Positions 55,360 through 64,000 of a stretch of 64,000 bases of DNA are shown piece after piece. Source of the DNA: Adenophora triphylla var. japonica (taxonomy: Eukaryota > Streptophyta > Magnoliopsida > Asterales > Campanulaceae); contig JAFEMH010001473.1 of NCBI GenBank assembly GCA_022495995.1, forward strand, positions 1 to 64,000, in the 5' to 3' direction. The notes under the pieces were generated by a model. It did no database searches, had not been told where the DNA came from, and was given only the letters and a program-made list of their open reading frames with translations. Position numbers and translations under genes: made by a program. How positions within the stretch are numbered: the first letter of the stretch is position 1; each line of letters opens with the position of its first letter.

Positions 55360-55434
55360 ATCCGATCTCACCAGATCATTATCCAGCTACCCGCCTTATC
55401 CCCTGCCGCTCATTGGGATTGGGTCTTATTTTAT

Positions 55435-55477
55435 CGACAACCTCACTTTTTCCATAAGTGACGTTGCCGAGGGGCTC
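55435..55477 (+). promoter_or_regulatory. Hairpin and polypurine tract of element B
   Basis: Arms CAAC/GTTG (where A, C and D have CGAC/GTCG) and CACTT/AAGTG, then 'ccgaggggctc' next to the LTR. The paired change CGAC to CAAC with GTCG to GTTG supports a real structure. Confidence 0.72.
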
Positions 55478-55738
55478 TGTAAGTACGCCAATCCAATTCT
55501 CTACCCTTTTAGGTGCATTTTAATACGATAAAATTTCATTAAGGGACGTTTTGGTAAATTCCCGGTCTATTCCGAAACTTCCGAAAACATTTCACAAGTT
55601 TCTCGCGAAGGAAGTACCTTTTGGTACTTTGCTCATGATAAAGGACCTACAGGGAATAAACCTGTTTTGGACCTTTTGGGTATTATCTCAGAATGTTCCA
55701 GAACCTGGTTTTGGCGCCAAAAGCAGTTGGTGACACCT

Positions 55739-55802
55739 TGTGTCACGCGACAGATCGAGGCATGGAAAATGGTTACAGAAGGTCGTGTGACACACTGTGA
55801 CC
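55739..55802. promoter_or_regulatory. Palindromes upstream of the B LTR TATA box
   Basis: TGTGTCACGCGACAGA (55739-55754) and a relaxed copy GGTCGTGTGACACACTGTGA (55781-55800), 14-75 bp upstream of TATA. Confidence 0.6.
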
Positions 55803-56423
55803 ATCAACTGCAGCCTATAAATAAGACCCTACCCCTCTCAGAAATGGATCCAAACTTTCACATACTGTTACTCTGCCAAAATAGCAGTGTAACACATATA
55901 CTGAACACACATCTCTCTCTCTCTCCTACCCAAATCCACCTTCAATTCCCCCCAATTCACCCACCAATACTTGGATCCACCATCAACCAATCCTCCCAAG
56001 CTCACCAGTTCCAGAAGCAGCTATAGAAGAATTCTATACCAAACTTGGTATAGAATTCGTGGATACTACAAGGGTAACACTCCAAATCCTTCTTCTCTTT
56101 CTTACTTTGCAATTTCTATAATTCAATCATCTTGTCCTCTTCTAATCTCAGTAATTCGACTCCATCTATCGTGATTACTGAGATCCAATCGCAATCTCTC
56201 TGTTTAATATTGTTGTTTTGAATAATTGAATGATTATGGTTTGATTCATTGGTGGAATTTGTGTTTAATTCCCAAGGGAGTGTGGATCTACCCATATCCA
56301 CATCCCCTTGGTTGAATTGTTGTTAATTGTTCATTTCGAAGCTGAATTGATTAAATAATTTGATCTGTTTTGATTGTTGGTTCTTCTGTGTTCAAATCTA
56401 TAAGTCTCTGTAGATGGACACTG

Positions 56424-56506
56424 TGTGTCACGCGACACATCATGTCTGGTTAGATCTTGTGTCACGCGACACATCTAGCCAGGCATGCTATGTGTCACCC
56501 GACACA
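56424..56506. promoter_or_regulatory. Three palindromes downstream of the B LTR TATA box
   Basis: TGTGTCACGCGACACA at 56424-56439 and 56458-56473, and TGTGTCACCCGACACA at 56491-56506; all followed by 'tc'. Spacing is 33-34 bp start to start, close to the 30-33 bp spacing of palindrome pairs in A. Confidence 0.65.
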
Positions 56507-56873
56507 TCTTGTCCATTTGTAGGGATCCATTTCCTTTGTAATCTATTCTGATCTGTTGTAATTGGGATGTGGCCTCCCTAACCAAATGGTTCACAAGTTG
56601 TAAGTTTCAGTTCAAATCAATAAAATTCATTGTTTATCGCATTTGTTCATCATCATTGCTTGCACATATTTTTGGATTACTTGGATGTTAATTAGAAAGA
56701 CTCGTCTACGGACGAGGCGTGTTGGGTGAACTCTCGGCTCTTCCCAACACGTAACCTGACCCCCGGACCCATTTTCTCTTTCAAAGGTTTTTCAAAGTGT
56801 ACCTTAAAACATGGCGTGGCGACTCCTTTTTTATCATCTTCGAAAAACAAAATTTCGGGCGAGCGCACATTCA

Positions 56874-57162
56874 ACTGCCCTTTGACTTCATATGCTTTAG
56901 CTGCATCAGTCAACACAGTATAAGACACTGATGTGTCTACTCTTGGCCTAGCATACTCATTCATTGTGGGATCTGCCATATCCCCTAGTGATTCTTCTCC
57001 CTCGGTGGAATAAGTTTCTAGTTCACTTAACACTTCCTCTGTCTCGGTGACAGAAGTTTCAGAATCTGTTGACTCTTGGATAGAGGGAATGCCCCTAGCG
57101 AGCCTATCAATATTATCGTTCACAGGGGCCAACTTGGGATCCAAGGAACGTCTACCAAACAT
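56874..57162 (-). pseudogene. Athila-like gag N-terminal fragment
   Basis: Minus-strand ORF from ATG 57162, continuing until the B LTR cuts it near 56874. It encodes an acidic Ser/Thr/Glu-rich start followed by MADPTMNEYARPRVDTSVSY and AKAYEVKGQ, similar in layout to Gag starts of Athila-type Ty3/gypsy elements. It starts about 35 nt downstream of the PBS on the same strand. The rest of the element is not seen. Confidence 0.65.
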
Positions 57163-57196
57163 ACACCGATTAAATTTACTTGTAATTCACAACAAG

Positions 57197-57214
57197 TTCC
57201 CGACAACGACGCCA
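57197..57214 (-). promoter_or_regulatory. Primer binding site of the Athila-like element
   Basis: Read on the minus strand as TGGCGTCGTTGTCGGGAA, close to the tRNA-Asp-type PBS of Athila elements (TGGCGCCGTTGCCGGGGA). Confidence 0.75.
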
Positions 57215-57220
57215 AAAACT

Positions 57221-58697
57221 TGATGGAAGAAAATCCCATATGTAATAAAACCTTGCAAGTATACAAGTACCGAATTAGTAGTGTATAAAAGTAAGGGTCG
57301 AACCACAGAGACTTGTGTGAATAGCAAGTGAATTTAATTAATGTAAAAGTAACCAGGGGGTTTGATTTGATAGATTAAACTAGAATAACAAATAAATTAA
57401 ACTAATGAAAATAAAACAGATATTGAAATCAAGAATGACAAGGATTCACGGATTGGATTTCACAACTATCTCCTTCATATGCTAATTTAAAAAAACAATT
57501 ACTAATCTTGTTCAAGAAGTCGTTCACTTTTAATAAGAGTTGGGATGGTTAGATGACCGGGTTGCAACCCTATTATTACCTCTATGTGTTATTTTCCGCT
57601 AGGTCTACAAAACACACAAGTAATACATTAAAATCCCAGGAACAATTGATTTTAGATTCGTTTGATTTCCGCTAGGTCTTCAATTAAATATATTCAATGA
57701 AATCAAGGTCAATGTAAAAACTATTCATGCTAGTGCAATAATTTTAACCCTAATTATTTAATAACCAACAATATCTATCTATATTGTTGAAGTTTAAAAA
57801 CAAATTAAACCAATTCCATTGAACAAGAACAAGAAAAGTATGGAAGAATTAAAACATTACTTGCATAGGATTTAAATAGTCGTTACATCCAATTCGTGAA
57901 TAAGGAATTTAGCTACTCATATTCATAATAAAATTACAGAATTAAAATAAAGAAACATCAACCTGGACTTCGAATCGTAAAAAAAGCATCTGAGTTAATT
58001 CCTCAAGTTGCTGTCTTTCTTCATAGAAGGAATAATCAATTTAAACATAAAAACCAAAACCCTAATCTCTTTTCTATCAATACCAAGGCTCCAGGCGTGC
58101 AACAGGCCCTGAAACCAAGACCAAACCGTGAGAAATCCGGCCCAATTCGCCTGAATCCGCACGTAATCCGCCTCGCCCACATATGGGGGTGAATGCTCGG
58201 CCGTTTGGGGCGCGATCGCACCAACTTACTGGAAAAATGGGGCGTTCACCCCTTGATGTGCGCGGTCGCTCGGCCCTGCAATCAGCTTCCTCGGCCATGA
58301 CCCTCATTCCTCGGCCAGTTGCTTCCTTGGCCAGCAGCTTCCTTGTCTTGGCCGGCCACAATCTTGTCTTGGCCCAGCCACATCCACTTTTTGGTTTGGA
58401 TTCGTTTCGCAAGTGCGCAGTCGCACTTTGGTCACTTTACTTTTCTCTTTTGCACTTCGGTCCCTCATTTTCCAGTAACTTTCACTTTAGCCCTTGAACT
58501 TCATAATTTCAGTTTAGTCCCACATTTTCCAGAATTGTAATTTGGTCCCAAAACTTCCAAAGTAGGCTCATATCCTCTATTTTCAGCATTGTTGCACATC
58601 AACCCCTGAACTATCAAAATACTAACAAACATATAAAATTCCCAAGGTTTCGAGCACCAAATAAACTTGGATTGGATGGGTAAAACCACCTTCATCA
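57221..58697 (-). mobile_element. 5' LTR of the Athila-like element
   Basis: 1477 bp with short inverted ends (TGATGGAAG ... CTTCATCA on the plus strand). It lies on the minus strand, adjacent to the PBS. It includes 'cttcggtccctcattttcca'-type repeated segments near 58420-58560. Its right end abuts Tekay integrase sequence, so the Athila-like element inserted into Tekay. The other LTR is not in the window. Confidence 0.75.
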
Positions 58698-59196
58698 ATA
58701 AGCGACGACGAGATCTTGAGTTTCATGTGGGTGACTTTGTATTCTTGAAGGTATCACCTCGAAAAGGTATAAAACGATTTGGAAAAAAGGAAAATTGACT
58801 CCTCGATATATTTTGTCGTTTGAAATCCTTGAAAGGATTGGGCAGTTGGCATAAAGATTGGCATTACCACCATCTTTGTCAGAGATTCACAATGTGTTTC
58901 ATATTTCTATGCTTCATAAGTATATGGCAGATGACTCTCATGTGCTCGAGTACGAGGCTATTTCATTTCAGCCTGACTTGTCTTATGAGGAACAACCTGT
59001 GAGGATACTTGATACAAAGAAGCAAGTCTTGCGATTAAAGCGAATACCTCTAATGAAAGTATTATGGAGAAATCATCAGATTGAAGAGGCTACATGGGAA
59101 ACTGAGCAGGATATGCGAGACAAATACCCTCATTTGTTTGATGAATTTGGTGAGCAAATTTACAGACAAATTTATTTTAAGGGGGAGAGGGTGTAA
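58698..59196 (+). pseudogene. Tekay/Del-type integrase C-terminus (chromodomain-like)
   Basis: Encodes RRRDLEFHVGDFVFLKVSP, then SFEILERIG, ALPPSLSEIHNVFHISMLHKY, SYEEQPVRILDTKKQVLR and VLWRNHQIEEATWETE, ending with a stop just inside the LTR (59196). The WRNHQIEEATWE block is the chromodomain-like tail of plant chromoviruses, thought to guide insertion into heterochromatin. A one-base loss near 58795 and a TAA near 58850 disable it. It may be the continuation of the fragment at 13190-13582. Confidence 0.88.
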
Positions 59197-60939
59197 CATC
59201 AGGCTCATTTGCATATCATTTCATGCATTGCATTATCTTTATGATTTATTTGTGTTAGTTTTTAATACTTTAGTGACTTATTTGATCTATTAATATGATA
59301 ATAAATTAAATTGAGTTAGTTAATGACCAATTGAAACTAATAGGAGTTAATTAGTTCATTTAGTATTTATTGATATTTAATTAAAAATATATGAAAAATT
59401 ATAAGGAGCTAAAGTGTCAAAGTTGAAACTTTATGAATTTAGTTGCAATAGATTAATGTTGGAGGTGCTTATGTGAAACTTTTATACTTATAAAACCTTT
59501 ACCTGCCACTTGGAAGTCTCTGTATACCCACGAAGAAACCAGAAGCTCCTTCATCCTCCGTCCCATTCTATTGTGATTTATTAACCTCAGTTTCATCCCA
59601 ACTTTCAATCTAAAACTCCTTTCTCCAATCCGACTGCACCATCGCACTGCTAGAGCTGAATAGATCATTTCTTCCCGATTAGATTTGAATTTCTTCAGTT
59701 TAATTTCGATAGTAGGTAAGTTACTATCCCCTTTTTAATTATAGCAATATTCATACTTGCTATCTATGATGATTTTACTGCAAAATATTGACTAGTGGAT
59801 AGTAATAATATTATTATTAAATTTGTTAATATAAAATTATATTGACACAAATAATTGTTATTATTTTTAGTGATAGTATTTTTGCGACGATACAGTAGCG
59901 ATACCAAAACTAATAATTATGACCCAAAATTAATAAAATACCAAATGAGGTCGTATGGGGTGAATAAAATTACCCGAGTCATTAAATAAGTTCCTAAAAT
60001 AAACTAGGAACTATAAAAGTCATAATTACAATATAATAATATTGTGATTGGAAAAGCTTGAAAATAATAAGTACATGACACATTATATGGCTTGGTATTG
60101 ATTTGTATTCGCAAATATTGCTTAAATGTGATTGTGGAACAATGATTACATTGTTGGTTCATGAAAGGTCCACTACTTTTGGGACCTAATATGAAATAGT
60201 TATGTCAAGTAAATACTACTTGTGCATTTTATTTGAGTCCAGCTGGCTTACGTGTTTGGGGGTATGATGACATTCGGTTATTGCGAGGGCTGGAGCTACG
60301 TAATAACTGAGGGCCATCATATATGTGTCCATCACCCCTACTAGTGGCCATAGTAGGGGAATAGCTCCCACTATTATAGCAATACGCGTGACTTTGGCTA
60401 GCTATATATCTGGCGATTCCGGTTTGTAGGGGCTGGAATCCATTTGATTTGGTACTAGATACCAGATCATTATTGTACTGCAACAGCAGTATTCAGATTG
60501 ATATGTGTACTGTGACACCAACACAGACATCAGCAACAAAAGTTCTGAAATGATAAGGAGAGATAAGGCTGTTGAAGACGATCGGAGGAAGAATCTCGAT
60601 CACGTATCCTTTGTTATGTGTTTACTACAGTATTATGTGATTCATGATGAGTGGAATAATCTCTCATTTACGTGTTATGTGTTCATTGATGATATCATTA
60701 CTTATTATGAATGCTCTGTTATTATTATACTCATTTATGCATGATAGCATGTCATGTAGTTGCATTAGTAACTTAATGAGTTTCGACTCACCCCGTTTCC
60801 TTGTTTATTTGTTCTCCTTAGATCTCAAGCGACCTCAGTGAGGTATGACTTAACGGGGGTCTCGGAGCAGGCTATTGCTCTTTTGGGTAGTTACTGTACA
60901 TAGCTTTTATGTATTAATGTTTGTGAGGACGATGGTTTG

Positions 60940-62484
60940 TGTTGGGTTTTGGGGTTACAAACGCAGCAGAAGTATTTAACAAATAACAAAACCCTAGCCT
61001 TGAATCCGTCTAACATGAATAGATTAAACCATGAAATAGATATACATACCTTAACAGCGATTTTGTTGTTCGAAAACGAATCTGAAATCGAATCCTTAAA
61101 CCGTTGACGAACCTTTGACCTTCTCCTTGTTCTTCCTTATGATGGATTGATCTTCAAGCTTTAGGTGATAATGGAATCACTCTCTATCGGTAATCCAAAC
61201 GCGAACGAACCAAGATCTTGTATCCTGTAGGATTGCTAGATGATTCCGATTGTTGAATCAATATTCAACAATCAATGGCTGTTTATGGAATTGATTTGGG
61301 GTGTTTTTGATCTTTGATTCTCAATCAAAATCAATGTTTTAGTGTTTCCAAAACTCTAAAACCGTCTATGTTGGCTAAGGTAAAATGGGCTATTTATACT
61401 TTATAAATATCTCTAACCCTTAGGGAGAAAATCCCTAAACCTAGCCAAAACCGGACTTGTCCAGAAGCTTTGTCTCGCGCGGGATAGGCGTGTCTCGCGC
61501 GATACAACCCCTTCGTCCCGTACGGGATGAGTCGTCCCCAATTTCCAGCATCCTGATACACTCGTCCCCTTATGGGGAATATTAGTGCATTTGGGGACGA
61601 GTCGTCCCGTGACCCCAGATTTCACATTTGGGCCATTTTCAATCCGTTCTTTGTGTGTTATCCTTTAGGAATTATATTTTATGTTGGTAGTGAGTTGAAA
61701 TATCAACCTCACAAGACATAAGTGATCTCTAGCAAGTCATTATGTCCACCCAATTAAATATAACATCAAAGCTTGATTCCTTGATAGATCAATATCACAA
61801 TCCCTTTGTCACACGATATCATATTGAACATAAGTTATGGTCCACGTCAACTTACATTGTTCAACGCTTTCTCGATTCCGAATATGTTGATAATCCAAGT
61901 CCATTTGATCTCTATCAAATCTCTTGAGTGTGGCCACACATTTCATCAACATCATTCATCGAGGGGCCCAAACAAGCATCTCTCTCTCTATTGAGAGGGA
62001 CAAATCCCATCTTGACTTATCATTATTCCCTACAAGAATCCAATCGTGCCAACATAGCCCTTATTGCTATCCAATTAAAGATAGTGTTAGACTACATCAA
62101 ACACAATGTTCAACATATGGAAGACGATGATAATCTCTGGTACAAAGTATTCTAATGACACGACTATCATGAGATTTAATCATGACATATATGACTATAG
62201 ACCATGTCATAAATCTCATAGATAGGTCATATCCAGTACCTTGTTCTCTAATAAGTACCCATAAGTGTAATGTGCATCCCATGCATATAATCATCTCTAT
62301 GATTATCCATTACCAACTTATACTAGTTATTCACAATAACTAGGGACGCACGTTATTATAATAAACATGCAAAATATATAATAAACCAAATAAACATTCT
62401 CTATAATAAATAGTAAAGATGATTACATAGCGGTGTTAAGTTATAATTCAAACATAACTAAATGCCTAGGGCATTAAACCAACA
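60940..62484. mobile_element. Copia-like solo LTR
   Basis: 1545 bp with perfect ends TGTTGG ... CCAACA and a 5-bp target duplication 'gtttg' on both sides (60935-60939 and 62485-62489). No internal region, so it is a solo LTR left by recombination. The ends resemble common plant Ty1/copia LTRs; its orientation is probably minus (a 'ttggtttaatgccctaggca' start read on that strand). It holds CG-rich palindromes at 61471-61527 and near 61597. Confidence 0.88.
61471..61527. promoter_or_regulatory. CG-rich palindromes in the copia-like solo LTR
   Basis: 'tgtctcgcgcgggata' (61471), 'tgtctcgcgcgataca' (61491) and the perfect TCCCGTACGGGA (61516-61527). The first two resemble the D-type TCTCGCGCGAGA; the third shares its CGTACG centre with the A palindrome. 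A further inverted repeat GGACGAGTCGTCC occurs near 61599. Confidence 0.6.
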
Positions 62485-62765
62485 GTTTGTAGTGAGTTAC
62501 TTAAACTCTATATTTTGGGTAGCCATATATAATGTCTATCTTGGGGCGTATGTTGTATTTTGGTGGACATGTGTGGCCAGGCCTGTATAGAGTTGTGTAT
62601 AACTCTAGTCATTTCATGTTTTTCAGTAAAGGCAGTTAGCCTGTGACGTTAGTTGGTATTGTTGTGTTTTTTGAGCCAGTTTGGCTCGTGTTTTATACAG
62701 GTTTATGGTGCTAAGTTGAAATTATAGCAGGGGTTACGCACCTGGTTCGGGTTTCATATAGCACC

Positions 62766-63061
62766 TCAAAACTGAGGGTCATGACATAAGGCATCTGCGA
62801 AGCTGTTCTTATCTTTGAGGAGAAAGTGGAAGGTGACTTCTTTAAATTGTTGCACCAAGTCTTGGAGATTGGCAATGCATTTCCAAAGTATTGGATCTTG
62901 GATCCTCCATCTTTTTAGTGTTTGGTTGATAATCATCTGGGAGTCCTCGGACACTTCTAGTTTAGTCACATTTCGTTCTAAGGTTGCTTCAAGTCCCACT
63001 ATGCAAGCTTCATATTATGCGATATTATTTGTGGCGCCAAAATCTAGACGGATGGCGAGTG
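62766..63061 (-). pseudogene. Archaeal-type RNase H fragment of another Tat/Ogre element
   Basis: Minus-strand match to the second RNase H of B: PLAIRLDFGATNNIA, YEACIVGLEATLERNVTKLE, SEDSQMIINQ, FHFLLKDKNSFADAL. One stop interrupts it at 'cataat' (about 63018). It is a small, isolated fragment without RT or integrase nearby. Confidence 0.85.
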
Positions 63062-64000
63062 GAGTGTATATATACCAGATGTATCAACAAGAAGCATATC
63101 AATACCATAACCATTTTATTGACTGTGCAATAGAAAAATAATTCCCACTTAATTTCATTCTCTTTATATGTATTCATCAGGGAATCGCAGTTCTTCCCCC
63201 TTCAATTCGTCACACGAAAATTCTATTAGGTGATATGCAAATACCCTCCCCCTAATTGATTTTTGTGAGAGTAAGTGATATTATATCCCGTGAGCATGAA
63301 ATACCACTTAGCTATTCTGGAAGACAGGGCAAGCATTTATTTAAATCCAATGGAACCCTAAGCCACATTCTGAAACCCTACAAACGGCAAATACATCAAG
63401 GGTGATGCCGCTTCCTAGCTCGGAAGTTGTTTGGGAAGATTAGCCATGGCAAGAACCAAGGAAAATGGAGAAATCAAAAAGGAAATAAAGAAGACAAGAA
63501 ATCTATCTGAAGGAACGATCGGAGAAGGAAGCAAATAAAGAAGCTTATAGAAACCTCTTAGACGCCCAAAAAAAAAAAGATCTCTGAAGGCTTAAAGTAT
63601 TTCTCTCTCTAAAAAGCTCAAAGCAATCTCAACAGGTGATAAAAGATTATAAAGGAAAAGGTTTTCGCTATTTATAGACCAAGCTCCAGTCGGTTAACTC
63701 GTATCAATGAGCCACCCGACTGATATTCCCTCATTCGATGAATCAACAGAGTTTTAAATTTCGAGTTTATGGCGGTTAGTATTTATGGCCCCTTTGAGAT
63801 TCGCCTCACAATCCATCCGTACCTGACACGCGCTGGCGGTTCAGCAGATCATGAGGTCCACTCTTTCTTATCAGGGAAGCATCCTTACGCTTCTACCAAC
63901 TTTCACCAACGTTGCACACGTGTATCGCCACGTGTCTTTGAGAGTTATCCGTTCATGGCTTAAGACAAAATTTAACAATACCTCTGATCGCATATTCGTC
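63062..64000. other. Unassigned right end of the window
   Basis: No gene recognised. A TATA-like 'ctatttatagacc' (about 63668) preceded by A-rich sequence could be part of an LTR promoter, but no LTR end, PBS or repeat partner is visible. Confidence 0.4.

Larger units (their letters stand above)
55478..56873 (+). mobile_element. 3' LTR of element B
   Basis: Starts 'tgtaagtacgcc' after the polypurine tract. TATA is at 55816-55823. Palindromes of the TGTGTCACGCGACACA type lie on both sides of TATA. It carries 'cgtggcgactcc' near 56815, as at LTR ends of A and D. The right end is placed at 'cattca' (56873), where Athila-like coding sequence begins; the partner LTR is outside the preserved element. 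Confidence 0.85.
59192..62740 (+). mobile_element. 3' LTR of the Tekay-type element, interrupted
   Basis: Starts 'tgtaacatc' after the purine tract 'aagggggagagg' (59179-59190) and ends near 'ggggttac' (62730-62736). A copia-like solo LTR (60940-62484) is inserted. Without it the LTR is about 2 kb. A TATA-like 'tataaaacc' is near 59490. Confidence 0.75.

Overview
The window is intergenic DNA of a large, repeat-rich plant genome, probably a eudicot; the species cannot be named from the sequence. I see no host gene, tRNA, rRNA or bacterial feature. Nearly all of it is nested, decayed retrotransposons: four elements of the Ty3/gypsy Tat/Ogre type (called A, B, C, D here), one Ty3/gypsy Tekay/Del-type element, an Athila-like 5' end, an RTE-type LINE, an L1-type LINE and a copia-like solo LTR.

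Layout. 1-13170: element C, with a 2.7 kb tandem array, broken gag/pro fragments, 5.2 kb of consecutive unrelated tandem arrays, then a 3' LTR starting at 11830. 13190-13582: Tekay-type RNase H fragment. 13590-14343 plus 36991-37260: L1 ORF1 (minus strand), split by an RTE LINE (minus strand, 14341-17665 plus 36718-36991). The RTE is itself split by element A (17666-36717), a complete 19.05 kb Tat/Ogre element with two LTRs, PBS, decayed gag-pol, two antisense genes, tandem arrays and a 5-bp target duplication. 37345-56873: element B, lacking its 5' LTR, whose integrase is interrupted by D (43564-51084), a young 7.5 kb non-autonomous element. 56874-58697: Athila-like gag start, PBS and 5' LTR on the minus strand. 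58698-62740: Tekay integrase C-terminus and 3' LTR, the latter holding a copia-like solo LTR (60940-62484). 62766-63061: antisense fragment of a Tat/Ogre RNase H. The last 0.9 kb is unassigned.

Two patterns stand out. First, each LTR family carries its own short GC-centred palindrome: GGTCCGTACGGACC in A, TGTGTCACGCGACACA in B, ATATCTCGCGCGAGATAT in D, others in C and in the copia-like LTR. In A and B the same palindrome recurs just upstream of antisense ORFs, and in D upstream of gag. This suggests element-specific operators that couple LTR and internal promoters, perhaps through an element-encoded protein. Second, all four Tat/Ogre elements carry exactly two copies of a roughly 60-nt motif (GAACTACG ... 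CGTAGG) whose inner stem changes sequence but keeps pairing, one copy always 130-210 bp before the 3' LTR. A further hairpin with compensatory changes abuts each polypurine tract. All positions and pairings were read by eye; nothing was searched or folded by software.
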